64,000 bases of DNA, taken from assembly GCA_016748015.1 (NCBI GenBank), contig JAAOMT010000602.1, forward strand, positions 1,440,054 through 1,504,053, read 5' to 3'. This DNA comes from Geosiphon pyriformis (taxonomy: Eukaryota; Glomeromycota; Glomeromycetes; Archaeosporales; Geosiphonaceae). Made by a program: the position numbers and the translations under genes. The first letter of the stretch is position 1; each line of letters begins with the position of its first letter. Under the pieces are notes generated by a model that was not told where the DNA came from, did no database searches, and saw nothing but the letters and a program-made list of their open reading frames with translations. Of the stretch, positions 1 to 11,617 are shown piece by piece.

Positions 1-2729
1 TTTTATAATTTTTATTATTAATTAACTACTTTATTTTTAAAATTAGTTATTAATATAATTATTAATATGATTATTAATTTAATTATTAATCTTTTTTTAA
101 GAATATATAAATAAGATTTTTTAAAGTCATAAAAAAAGTATTTATATTCAAATTATACTTAAATTAATACAATAATATTAATCTTTTTATTTTTCTTTTA
201 TTATTTTTTTTTAATTTGTATAATTGTTAATTTTTTTAAAGTATATTAAATAAAATTTTACAATTAATACTTTATATTAAATTTTAAGAATACTAATATA
301 AAGCATAAAATTATATTAATATATTATCTTTTTTACTTTCAGATTTTTTTGTTATTTTTTAAAAAAAATAGCAACTAAGATATTTATAAAACTGATTTTA
401 TATATTAAATTCTTATTAATTCAATTTATTTATTAAAATTAAATTATTTTTTTAATTATTTTATTATTATATAATTGTTTTTTCTTGTTATCTATTAACT
501 TGTTAATTTAATTATAACATAAAAATAATGTTTTTTATAAGATTGTTAAAATTTTTAAATCATTTTTTATTATATGAATGATTATTTTTTTATAGTATAA
601 AAAATTCAAAATTATTTTATAATATATAATTAAAACAATTTAGCTTATATTAAACTTAATTTTCTTTTATCTTGTTTTATTTGTTTCTTAGTTAAAAAAT
701 AATTTAACTAAAAATTTCAATTGATTTTTAATTGAATATTCAGCCAAAACTTAATTTATATATATTTTTTACTTTTTTAATCAAGCATATTTTAAAGAAA
801 AATTTAAAACAAAAAACAATTATATTAACTAATTAATATTTTCAGTTATTTTTAGTCAATTTTTTTTAAATTTAATAATTTAAATTAGCAAATCTATAAT
901 TAAATATTTATTTATTTAATATTCTTAGAAACTAAAAAAAAAACTTATTAAACAGTATTTTTGAATTTTTTTCAAATAATTTAGACTTTTTATTCTAAAT
1001 ACTAACTTTTATTATAACATAAATTAAAGTACATGATAAAACAAACATATTACTAGTATTTTAAAACATCTAAATTATTGAAATATAAGTTTTTTATCTT
1101 TATTTTAAAAAAAAATTTAAAATTTTATAGAATGATTTAAGACCTTTAAAAAAGTTACTATAACAAATCAATCTAACAATAATTACAAGTTTTAAATAAT
1201 TAAAAAATTTTTTCAAGAATTTTTTACTGCATAATTTACTTAAAAAACTGTTAAAAAAGCTGTTCAATAAATTATTTAATAGTTTTTTAAGAATATTAGC
1301 CAAAATACAATCTTTTTTACTATATAATTTGAAAAAATTTTCATATTATACTTAAATAAAAAATAAAATTAAAAAAAAGAATACAAAACTCAAAAAAAGT
1401 GGTCATAGAATATGTTAAAGCAATTTAGAAATTAATAAAGCATATAAATTTAGAAAAAAACTAAATAGAAAAATAAAAAATTTAAAAACAGATCTTTTTT
1501 ATGCTTTATGATTTCTTTTTACTATTAAAAATAATTTTATTTTTAACTCAATAATAGAAATAGTTTAAAAAATAGAAAATCATGTTTTTTTTAAATAATT
1601 GCTTTTGTTTTTATTTTTTTTGTTAATTGACCAAAACAATATATAATAATTAATTAAAATTATATTAAAACAAATTTTTAGCAAGATTTAATTCATCATA
1701 ATTAAAAGTACAAAGAATATTAGTTAAGCTAAATAAGATTTTTTAAGATTTAAAATCAATTATTATTATTAAAGCCAGCATATTACAAAACTAAAATATT
1801 TATAAATACAGCCAAAAACATAACAAAACAGAACAACAAAATAGAAATTACAGACAATATTTACTCAATAACTTAATAATTGTTTCAATTATTGTACATA
1901 AAAAATTTATATATAAAAATAATAGTTAACAAACAAAAAATTTAATATAAAAAAACTTAAAAAAAAAAATACTTTACATAAAAAATTGGAAAAACAAATA
2001 GAAAACTATATAAAAAAAAAAAATTTTTAAAATTCTAATAATATTGTATAATCAGAAAAATTAACAAAAAAAACTGAAAAAATTAGAAAAAACAGTTTCT
2101 AATTATATACTATTATTATTATTTGGTAAATTTGTATATAGCCAATTTTAAAAAAATATTTAACAAAAAAACAATACAACAAATAAAACACTTTATTAAA
2201 AAAAACAATTTAGTAATTTACTTAAAAACAATTTATTAGTTATATATAATTTTTATAAATATAATACAATACTTTATATTTAATTATAAAAAATATATTA
2301 ATAAACCAGTTAAAAAAAATAACTAATTCACAATTTAAAAAACTAAAAACAGAAATTTTTAAACTTATAAAAAAAAATATATGTAAACTTATTTAAAAAG
2401 AAAACTTAAAAAATTTTATTAAAACTTAATATTAAAAAAAATATATTACTAATATAAAAAAACAGAAATAATAATAATATAAAATAACTAATAGAAAATA
2501 GAAAATTATTAAAATATGTAATATTAAAAATTTTAATAATAATTTAAAAAAATTATAAAAATTGTAGAAATCTTATATTACAAAAATTTATGTTTATATA
2601 GTAAAAGTATTAAAAACTAAAAAAAATACTTTGGAATCAAACAAACTTATTTTAAAACCAATCTAGTTTTACTATTAATTTAACTAAATTATAATCAATT
2701 TAATAAACATAATTATTAAAATATATTTA
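1..2729. other. AT-rich desert without recognisable genes
   Basis: This stretch is almost entirely A and T with long homopolymer runs and very few CG dinucleotides. The plus strand is T-rich up to about 1.6 kb and A-rich after about 1.8 kb, which could mean two decayed units in opposite orientation, but I could not align them. The only open frame of note (minus strand, 1303 to 1100, 67 codons, Lys/Leu/Phe/Asn-rich) has the composition expected by chance in such DNA. By analogy with 35.56-36.15 kb, where equally AT-rich DNA still encodes a recognisable LINE domain, this is probably fully decayed transposon sequence. Confidence 0.6.
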
Positions 2730-3200
2730 ATATTAATTATTAATAAATTTTGACTTATCTTGTTAAAATTCAAAATATTTCTTATATATTAATGTTATTT
2801 ATATTAAACATATTGACTTACAATAGTAGAACAATAGTTTTTGATAATAATTATTAACAAATACTAATTTTAGTTTTTTATTTTTTTTTATTTTTTTTCG
2901 ATTATTAATTAATTAAAAAAAATATAAAGATTATAATATTAAAGATTATCTGGTAAAAAACATTAAAAAAAGTGTAAATATAGTTATAAAAACTAAAATT
3001 GTTTACTAAAAAACTACAAATACCAAAATAAATCAGTTATTAAGTCAAAAAACTCTATATCTATTATTAATTATATAAAGAATTTTATTATCAAAACTTT
3101 CAAAAAATCTTTAGATTAAAACAGTTATTAATCTGAGCACCAAGTTACAGAATTTACAAATCTAAAATCCAAAATACTATTTATAATAATAATTAGCAAA
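2730..3200 (+). repeat. Faded LTR of the A family
   Basis: The order of landmarks matches the LTRs at 11.6-12.5 kb and 13.2-14.1 kb: a block ending in AGAACAATAGTTTTTGATAA, a T-rich tract with TTTTTATTTTTTTT, a block with CTGGTAAAAAACA (TGGTAAAAGACCCA in the better copies), and a 3' block containing GAGCACCAAGTTA. The 5' part of the LTR is not recognisable and the edges are approximate. It is far more AT-shifted than the other copies, so it is an old insertion. Confidence 0.55.
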
Positions 3201-3956
3201 AAAGTTAAATAAACCCAAATTAAAATATTTTTTAAATTTATTATTATAATAAGTAATATTTTTATTGAAATTACTTTTTAAAATCACAAATATATTGTTA
3301 ACAACTATTTATATAATAAAAAAATTAACTTTTAATGTCTAATTTAATCTAATTATAATAAAAACTTTAATATATACTCCAAAAACCAAAGCTAAAAGAT
3401 TGTTTTAAAAAACAAAAAATTAAAAAAGATTGACTTCGAAATTTTTAATATTTTAAATACATAGATAGTCAAAGTATTGTTTATTATAATTATAATATTT
3501 GATTTTAAAAAACATAAATTTAAATTTAAAATAAATATGTAGATTATTAAAAAACAAAAACCAACACATAATAATTTATTTTTGTTAAAATTAACAGAAT
3601 TTTTAAATATTAATATATTGGTTTTTAAATTATTAATTTTTGTGATAAAAACTTTTAAATTATTGTAATTTAAAATTAAAAAACTATTAATAATATTTAT
3701 TAAAATAAAAAAAATGCATTTAAAATATCTAAAACTATATATGAATTTGTAATTACTAAGAAAGTTTTAGATTTAATATAAAATAATAATAAAAAAAGCA
3801 AACAAAAAAATTTAATTTATAAAATATTTTAAAATTTTGATTTGTTAAAAATTTTAATAAACATTTAAAAATATTTAGACGATTTTTTATAAAAAAATAA
3901 ACAACAAAAAAACAATAATATCAAATAAAAAAGCTTATAAAAAGATAAATTAAAAA
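3201..3956. other. AT-rich spacer
   Basis: AT-rich DNA between the faded LTR and the 5' end of the decayed LINE. I see no coding region, RNA gene or repeat that I can support here. Confidence 0.6.
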
Positions 3957-4080
3957 CTTCTTTCTTTCTTATATCTAAAATTTCCTAAAAAGCATTTTTT
4001 TAAAAAAGTTTTTTTGTTTTTTCTGTTATTATTTTTTAATATTTTACAAATTAATAACTCTTTTATCATAGATTTAAAGA

Positions 4081-5935
4081 CTGTTTCAGATAGTAGTATG
4101 GCTAAAAAAAAGGCACTCAAAAGAGCTTTTTATAATCTTGTTAATAGTTCTTTTTTTTAAAAAAAGAAAATTATGTTAAGAAATGTTAAGCACTCAGATG
4201 ATAAAAGAAATGTTTTTTTGATAAAATCTAATTTCAGTAGTAGTGTCTATTCTGACATGGGCAATAAGTTTAATGAAGGTAAAGATAATAGTTTTATGAC
4301 TAATATATATAATAGGTTTCTTCTGAGTTTGACTGCTATTATTCCTAAAATAAAATAAATAAATACTGGCATAGTTTGTGGCTTTCTTTTCAGTTTTCTA
4401 GATTTTGAAATGAATAATAAAATTAAATTACTTTTACTTTCTCTTGGTATTTTTTTAAACAAAAGATAGATCAATTTTAAAATTATTAAAACTCAAATAA
4501 AAATACCAGTTAAAAAGTTTTTTGCTTTGAATATTAATTTTTTTATAGTGAAAAGCAAATCAGCTACAATAAAAACTCAAATAATTAAAAGAATTTTTTC
4601 AACTGTTAATAATTTTGGGGAGACCACTACTTCTTCAAAATTAAAAGAAATTATTAAATTAATGTTTATGTCAAAAAAAAGCATGAAAAAAGCCATATTA
4701 TTGGCCAAAAAAAAAGGTATTATGGTAAATATTAATTTCAAAAAACAAAAAATCAGGTTAGATTAGACTGTAATTATTAAGAAAATTCTTATAAATATGC
4801 CAAAAAAAATAATTGTTGTTATAATATCTAAGTTTGAACAAATTAAGTCAATCAAATTGCAACTAATTGAAATGTGACAAAAAACTGTAGTAAAATTTGT
4901 TAAATTGGAGCAAGCAAATCAATTGGCAACAAAATAGTTATTTTTAATCAGAAAAAACTCAGGATGCATAGCCAAAGTTATAAGAAATTGTGATATTTGG
5001 GCATTAAAGAATTGGTTCAGAGTGTTTTTGTTTATCTTGCCAGTAAAAACAACTGCACATGATTTTGGGATTCTTTTAGAAAAGACTGGTAAGAAAACCT
5101 GCATCATAAATTAATTATTAAATACTGACAATAATATATGTTGTGCTGTAGTTGGTTTTAAATCTAATAAAAATTTGAAATCTGTCTTTTATATAGAACT
5201 AATTTTTAATGGTGTAAAACTTTCTTGGACAAAAATAGATTTAGTTTATTGTGAAAAGTGTGGTCATTTTGAACATTCTACTTTGAAGTATAATGTTTCT
5301 GGTTCATATGTCTTTCAATCTACAAAAATATTTAAAAAATTTGCTTCAAATAAAAATTGTTTTTAATTAGCCAAATTATATGTTAGAAAAAATGTTTTTA
5401 TTTTTTGTCCTGCTGCTTTTGGTAGCAAGTTATAAGCTCAAATAGTCTCAACAGCTTTTATTTCTGATATTTTGCTCTTTAGCTCAATACTTTAAGTTCT
5501 AATGAAAAGTTTCTCTTCTTCTAACTTAGCAATTTATCTCTGAACATCTATTTAGTCTTTTTAGAATGCTTCTTAAAGCTATTAGCAAATCAAGTTTTCG
5601 GTATTGTGAAAAATTTAAGCTTTGTGAATTTGGTGCTATTGGTGTTTATTTTCCAATTTCTGTCTTCTGTAGTGTTTGTTTCTTTGACTTCAGATTTGGT
5701 TTCAGATATTGTTTTAGATATCCTGCCTGCATTATCTATCTTCTCTCTTTTAGCTATAAATTGTTTGGTTTTGGACTTGAGTTTGAGTAATTCAAAGACT
5801 TTAATTACTAAGATAAGTAGACTGGAATTCAAAATGGTAGCTTTTAAAGCTTCTGTTAATTTGGTTTTAACAAGATTAGATTAGTTGTTTGCTGGTTTGA
5901 GCTTTTCTGTATTTGTCTTATCTTAATAACTAATT
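4081..5935 (+). pseudogene. LINE ORF1 relic (RRM and CCHC knuckle protein)
   Basis: Pieces align in order with ORF1 of the LINE at 15.7-17.6 kb. Around 4527-4766 the translated text has the pattern 'NNFGETTTSSKLKEI', matching 'DGFGEASTPSKFPGI' of the better copy. Around 5175-5366 'CEKCGHFEHSTLKYN' corresponds to the CCHC knuckle 'CARCKQFGHVSVNC', with the last Cys turned to Tyr. The 5566-5884 stretch matches the C-terminal hydrophobic/Ser-rich part of ORF1. Stops and frame changes are frequent, so no product is expected. In non-LTR elements this protein binds the element RNA. Confidence 0.75.
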
Positions 5936-8285
5936 TAATTTGAAAAGTTGCTATATGTAATGTTTATAGTATTAACATCTCTGTTAAACAAGAAATATAG
6001 TTTAATGGCATACAAAATTGGATAACACAATTTTTATCATAACAGAAACAAAGTTAAGGTTTAATATTAAGTCATGAATTATGAATAGATTTGATAGAGT
6101 TTGGATTTTTACTTTTGGCTTGAATAAAGGTTTTTGTAGTACAAATATTGTAATAATTATGACCAGTTTTTTGGCTTAACATGTTTTTAAAGTAAATAAG
6201 ATTTTTAGTTAATTGATTTTAGTGTGTTTTTTGTTTAAAGACAAGCTTTTTGTTATAGTTTTGGGTCTATATATTGGTGCTTCTTTAGGCTTTAGGTTTA
6301 AGCAGGCTGTAGAGATTGATTTTTTTATTGCCAAAGTTGTAAACTTTAGTAGTTTCAAAAAGTTCTTAGATATAAGTCTAGTAAACTTACTTTGTAGACA
6401 TTTTTTAATAATAACTTTTACTTAAAGCAACTCTAAAGAAGTTAATAAGACTATTGATTACATTTTTTTCAGTGAAAATTTGTCTTTAGTCATTACATAT
6501 TATAAAATTGGATGTGTATCTGAGTTTTTTGATATTAATCACATAGTGGTTATGGTTTCAGTTGGTTTAAGTGGTCTTTTGGATGCTGATTTAAATAGTG
6601 CTCACAAACATGCAAATAAAAATCAATAAAAGTTTAGAATTGATTATATTGACAATGTTAAGTAGGATAGTTTTTGTGATTTTTCTTTAGCTGGATTTTT
6701 TTTGGTGATAAGTAAGTTTGCTAAAATAAGTGTGAAAAAAGATCTGAATGCTATATAAAAATTTTTGATAAATGTAATAGTAGAAACAGCTGATAAAACT
6801 TTTTTTAAACATTGGTACAATGAAATTAAAAGTTTTTATAACAAATAATTATCAAAATTTTTCAAGTTAAAGTTGTTAGTATCCAAAATAGTAAAGTCAT
6901 TTGGATCAAGTGATGTTTTTGGAACTGATGTTTTCCTTTATATTTGGTTGGTTATTGATGAAGATAAAGTCTTAAAGATGTGGGTTATGATTTAGATTAG
7001 AGCCAAATCATCAAATATTTTTAGCTGTCTGTTTAAAATTAAGAAATGTTATCACAAATTCAAGATATATAAGTTTAAAGCTGTTAAAACAACTGCTATA
7101 AAACATGCTATTGAGAAAAAATAAACAATTTTAATTCAGATAAAGACCATATGATTAAGTATATATTCAAGAGACTTTTTCATAAGATAGTATTAAATTA
7201 TTTGGTTGTTAATAACAATCTAATTTTGGATCTTAATAATGTTAAATTTTGTGTTAATACTATTATAAAAGATTAGACCAAAAAATGAGTGGGTTTTGTT
7301 CCTTTGTCTGGAAAATAGACTGATCAATATGCTTTTTTGTATTATGTAGATGATAATACATTTTTAACTGTTATGAATATTATTTGTTTAGAGAATTTGG
7401 TTTGAATTATCAAGAATTTGCCAGATAGGAAGACTGCAAGCCTGAATGGTATCCCTAATAAATTGTGAAAACATTGTGATAATAATGTTTTTAAGTGTTT
7501 TCTAAAGCTTTTGAATTCCTGTTTAACTTTGGATACAGTTTTAACTTTATAAAAAAAGACATAGGTCTTAATAATACTTAAATCTTATGAATAAAATAGA
7601 ATTCTGATCAATACTCAACTTATTGCATTAATTAAAACTGTTAAAAAAAAATTTTTAAAGATTTTTTTAGACTAAATCTTTTTTGCTTACAACAAGTTTA
7701 GTGTTTTTTATGAGAATAATTTCTTAGTGTTAAAGAATATTTAATACAATTTTCTATTTTTGTTGTTGGTTTAGTAATCAAAAATGCTCTAAAAAAAACA
7801 GAAAAGTTTGGTTAGTTTTACAGAACATATGTAAAACATACAACTCTGTTGAATGACATCATTTAGAAACTAGTTTATATTTGTCAAAATATGCAAAAGA
7901 TTTATCAAGTTTTTTGATAGCATTTATAAAGATAAAATAAACAAAGTTATAATAGATTTTGGTCTTACAAATAGTTACCAAATGCATAATAAACTTGGTT
8001 AAGGTAAAGTGTTTTTTCTTCTTCTTTAAAGAATTTTCTATGATTCTTTTTTGTGTGAAGTTAAAAGACAGAATTATTTGTGTAAGTACCAAATTGATAT
8101 CAAGTTTGTGGCTAAGACTAAAAAAATGAAATTTATAGAAAAGTTTATCTTGTTTTTTGCAGTTGGCATATTTATAAGTAATATTATTTGAATTGAAAAT
8201 AGTCAGACTTCTATACAATACATTTTGGACATTGTCAGTAAATTTTTTTTATTCAATAATATTTTTATTAACAATAACAAAATGG
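5936..8285 (+). pseudogene. LINE ORF2 relic (endonuclease and partial RT)
   Basis: The endonuclease region (about 6213-6600) keeps 'KTIDYIFF' and 'FFDINHIVVMVSVGLSGLLD', lining up with 'KTIDYIFV' and 'FFDTNHKAVVVSVGLSGLLD' of the better copy. Near 6815 it reads 'FKHWYNEIK', keeping the Trp codon that is a TAG stop at 18585 in the 15.5-kb copy. The RT part runs from about 7400 to 8285; motif A reads 'QNICKTYNSV', with both Asp positions changed to Asn, as in the 15.5-kb copy. RNase H and the zinc finger are missing because an LTR fragment follows. Confidence 0.75.
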
Positions 8286-8735
8286 TGTTATAGGTGATTA
8301 TTTAGGGTCTCAAATCAAATAACAACACCTGTAACTTGGTACTTAAAAGCTATTCGCAATAATAGTAATCTAAAAGTTTTTTGTTATCTGAAGGTTTTTT
8401 TGTTGAATTTTTTGTATAATAGACAGAGATTTATTGGTAATAGTGTTATCTTTAGCTTTCTGAAACCTCAGTTTTGTCAATTTTTTTCTCAGCATAATGG
8501 CCAGTAATCTTCCTGGTAAGCTATCCTCAATTGAGTGTTCTACTCTTATTTTTGGGTCTTTTACCAGTCACTTTATCCTGACATTAGTACCCTGCATGTT
8601 AATCCTCAATAGAATTAGTAAACAACAAACAAAGAAAAGAACAAGAAATAAAAGAAAATAAAATATGAAAATAAGCCAAGATAATGCACAAGTTAGTATT
8701 CTGTTAATAGCCATAATTAAGAGTGCATTTGAAAA
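8286..8735 (-). repeat. Inverted partial LTR, A family
   Basis: Read on the minus strand, this is the 3' half of an A-family LTR. Its terminus TGTTATAGG at 8286 is the complement of the usual LTR end (CCTATAACA). It then runs through the ACTTGGTAC block, the 'AAAGACCCAAAAATAAGAGTAG' block (here about 8555-8576) and the T/A-rich tract. The 5' half with TATA box and U3 is absent. It abuts plus-strand internal pol sequence, so it does not belong in a normal orientation to element A1. The right edge is approximate (8730-8775). Confidence 0.7.
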
Positions 8736-9084
8736 AAATAAACACCCAATTATGTGACCACTATTTGATCCCATGTGACTTCCAGTATTGTAATAAGTGT
8801 GATCTCATTTACAATCTACCATCATGTATAATTTACACAATCCCATAGAAAAACAAACCAATAAGCAGCTGCACATTAGAATTAGAATCAAATTTCAATT
8901 CCAATTCAAACTCTGACAATGACAATGAAAACAATGATTTCAGTTCTATGCAAATTGGCAATAATAACAATAACAATTTAGACTCAGATTTAAATCCCAA
9001 ATAATACATTGCACTTCCTGATTTCACCAAAGAACAGAAACTGAAATAGTTCAGCAATAATAATAAAGGTATCATGCCAAAATG

Positions 9085-9685
9085 CACACATAATACTAAT
9101 GCCAGATTTGATCTAAAATATCCAAGAAAAAATGTCATCAAATTGAAACCATATTTACACACTTGCATTGATCTCAAAGTAGCACTAGAAATCCTAGCAA
9201 CAATGATAGTTTAACTAGCATCCAGGAGTAGTTTGGCAAAAAAAGAAATTAATATCAGAGAAGAAATAATTGATGCAAGATATGTGAGAAATATCATTAT
9301 AATGCTACAAAATAACTTAGAAAAGATCTATGTAATAGAGCCAAACAAAAAGATAGCACAGGCAATATTTTTGCCTCTGATTAAAATAGCTCAATTAGTA
9401 TTAGTGAGAAACAGAGAAGAATTAGAGATTACAGCTAGAGGAATACAGAGTTTCAGATCCATGGATAGAATAGATGTACCAGTTAATATGGTAGAAGAAA
9501 AAATTAGTAACAAAGAAGAAATTATTTCCACTTGTCAATCAATTTCTATTCCACCATATGACCAGTACATGTTAGTCATAAAAAAAAAGGTAAAAGATCA
9601 AGTTCAAATGTTTAAAGCAGAAGCAACACTTTGCAAATCAAGAAAAATTGGATTAGTCAATCTATATATACCAGCCAAGAATTAA
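9085..9685 (+). pseudogene. dUTPase-like domain of element A1
   Basis: All five dUTPase motifs can be placed. Motif 1 is 'ARFDLKYP' (AGYDL type). Motif 2 is 'ASRSSLA' (APRSGLA type). Motif 3 is 'EEIIDARYVRN', keeping the catalytic Asp and the stacking Tyr. Motif 4 is 'KKIAQAIFLPL'. Motif 5 is 'RGIQSFRSMDR' (RGxxGFGSTGR type, two Gly lost). The stretch 9233-9685 is open without stops for 150 codons, but a stop lies between motifs 1 and 2, so the domain is broken. dUTPases hydrolyse dUTP to dUMP and keep uracil out of newly made DNA. The fold assignment is from motifs only. Confidence 0.8.
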
Positions 9686-9871
9686 AATCACATCAAAATT
9701 TCTATTTACAACAACACAAGAAATGTCATTGAGATACCAGAAAGAACTACTATTAGATACTTAACTGCCAAAATTGAAAACCAATCACCAAATTCCATTC
9801 CAGACTTTTCACAACTGTGTGAATATGTTGATATAACATCACAAACAGTTTATGAACAGAACAAATGTTAT

Positions 9872-10565
9872 TTGCTTCAACCAGAACAATTAAAACAAAT
9901 AAATCTAGAAAACTTAGACCCACTCCAGTATATGCAACTCAAAATGTTATTTAACAATTTTACTAACATTTTTACAAGTGAAAATAAATTTGGCAAAACT
10001 GACATAATCCAGTACCAGATCAAGACTAAAGATACAATGCCAATTAAACAAAGAGCATACAGAGTACTACCAGCCAGCCATAAGATCATTTGTTAAGAAA
10101 TCAGTCAGATGTTTGACAACAGGCTAATTCAGCCATCTATAAGCCCATGGTCGTTACCAGTGGTACTAGTCCATAAGAAGAATAGAAAAATTTGCTTTTG
10201 TGTGGATTACTGAAAACTTAATGGAGTAACCAAAGAAGATAGTTATCTAACTTTAAAGATCCAAGAACTGTTCAATGCTTTTGGAGGAAAGAAATAGTTC
10301 TCAACTTTAGACTTAAACAGTAGTTACTGACAAGTAGCCATTAAACCAAAAGACAAGAAAAAAATGGCTTTTACAATCTGAAAAAAAAATTTTGAGTTTA
10401 AAGTAATGTTATTTGACTGAATAAATACACTAGCAACATTCCAACAGCTTATAAAAATTGTTTATACAGAACTGTTATAGAAATCAGTAGTTGTATATTT
10501 GGATGATATCAATGTGTTCTCAAAGACATTTGATGATTATCTACATCATTTCCAACAAGTATTTG
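9872..10565 (+). pseudogene. Reverse transcriptase fragment of element A1
   Basis: Typical Gypsy RT blocks are visible: 'IKQRAYRVLPASHK', the 'SPWS.PVVLVHKKNRK' stretch, 'FCVDY' followed by a converted stop and 'KLNGVT', 'FSTLDLNSSY' and the catalytic 'VVYLDDINVF' box near 10495. The YLDD box is intact. Stops interrupt it at several places where A2 has Trp or Gln. The domain is cut right after 'HHFQQVFE', where an internal deletion brings in integrase sequence. Confidence 0.85.
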
Positions 10566-10915
10566 AAAGACACAATAACCAATTACCAGATAAACCAGTT
10601 GAATTCAAGATTGAAGACAAAGTACTTTTATATCATATCAAAGCAGAAAAACAATGGAGTGGAAAATTTGACCCCAAATGAAACAGACCATTTTACATAG
10701 AAGAAATTCTTGGAAATAGAACTTATAAATTAAGATTGAACAACAAAATTTTAACTAAAGCAGCACATAGTAATTGACTAAAACCATATTACTATATAGT
10801 AACATTATCCACTAATAATATTTCACAATTAAGAATACAGAAAATACTAATTCAACCAGACAAGATTCCACAAGATCTAGAACCAATTATAACCATTGAA
10901 TTAAACACATCAAAT
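10566..10915 (+). pseudogene. Integrase C-terminal fragment of element A1
   Basis: The text 'KPVEFKIEDKVLLYHIKAEKQWSGKF' (positions about 10597-10671) is the SH3-like C-terminal domain of Gypsy integrases, and is nearly the same in A2 (about 45510-45430, minus) and C (61940-62020). It is fused in frame to the RT fragment, so RNase H and the catalytic integrase core are gone. The frame then carries converted stops before ORF3 begins. Confidence 0.8.
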
Positions 10916-10973
10916 TGAACAACCAAAAAAGTATAAAAAAACACGGTATATGTGATAAAGACAACAAAAAAAA

Positions 10974-11603
10974 ATGGAAATTACCAACAACATATACATA
11001 TTGGCACAACAACTCTTCTAACTGATCCAACAACAGAATATGGAAATTACTATCAACCAACAAACCATTTGATACTAAGACACCAAAAAAATAGTTCAAT
11101 ACAAAGTACAAAGAAAACCAGAAAACACCATTAACAAAATAATACTAAAAGTAAAAGTGATAATAGAAAAGCCAACAAGTGTCACTTTATATCAAGAAGT
11201 AACTAAAGAAACTTGAAAGTGATAGATACAACAATTTTCAAAAAACTTTTATTACTTCTACTTAGAACAACATTTGAATATCCAAAATTTATATACAAAT
11301 AAAACAAAACAATTATTTGATACAACAATACTGCAGCAACTAGAACAATTTGTGGAGAAAAACAATTTGACTACACAAGTAAGAGTCATTTATTGGCTAC
11401 ATACTGGATTTTAAGACTGACCAAAAATTTTACTTAATCTAGCAATGAACACTATCACCATCAACCAAATAGAAAAAATAACCAATGCCCAATTTGAAGA
11501 ATTACAAAACCAGATAACTTAAATAATTTTCGAAAAAGAAATTCAAGAAATACTTAAAGATAGAGAATTAGAATTAGAAAATTTCAATAAAGCTCAATAT
11601 TAA
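10974..11603 (+). pseudogene. ORF3 of element A1 (conserved accessory ORF)
   Basis: A 209-codon frame from ATG to the TAA just before the polypurine tract, carrying about nine internal stops, most at expected Gln or Trp positions. The start 'MEITNNIHILAQQLF' matches 'MEIPDHIHTLAQQLF' of the A2 copy, and 'VIYWLHTGF' and '..KAQY-stop' match 'IIYWLHTIF' and '..GAQY-stop'. There is no signal peptide or membrane segment, so it is not an obvious envelope gene. Function is unknown. Gln/Ile/Asn-rich and probably helical; the conserved length across copies is the main sign that it was once a real gene. Confidence 0.75.
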
Positions 11604-11614
11604 AAAAGAAGGAA
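11602..11614 (+). other. Polypurine tract of element A1
   Basis: AAAAAAGAAGGAA lies four bases before the LTR start (TGTTACTCAT). Element A2 has the same arrangement on the minus strand (AAAAGGAGGAAATAA). It would prime plus-strand DNA synthesis. Confidence 0.7.
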
Positions 11615-11617
11615 TAA

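Larger units (their letters stand above)
3957..8285 (+). mobile_element. Decayed LINE with 5' end, truncated in the RT domain
   Basis: This is a heavily decayed copy of the LINE at 15.5-22.5 kb. Both begin with the same pyrimidine-rich leader (ACTTCTTTCTTTC), followed in the same order by ORF1 pieces (RRM-like region, CCHC knuckle region) and ORF2 pieces (endonuclease, linker, reverse transcriptase). Similarity stops within the RT domain, just after the region matching the catalytic FVDD box, where an inverted A-family LTR begins at 8286. The missing RT end, RNase H and 3' UTR are not adjacent. The copy carries many stops and is much richer in A/T than the 15.5-kb copy. Confidence 0.85.

Noticed and set aside
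1100-1303. Minus-strand 67-codon ORF as a gene
   Set aside because: Length and Lys/Leu/Phe/Asn composition are as expected by chance in AT-rich DNA, and no similarity could be supported.
1-3956. Mitochondrial DNA insertion because of high AT content
   Set aside because: No mitochondrial protein, tRNA or rRNA pattern was seen, while a faded nuclear LTR is recognisable within it.
10974-11603. Envelope gene (env) of an errantivirus-like element
   Set aside because: The position fits, but there is no signal peptide, fusion peptide, Cys pairs or membrane anchor in any of the three copies.
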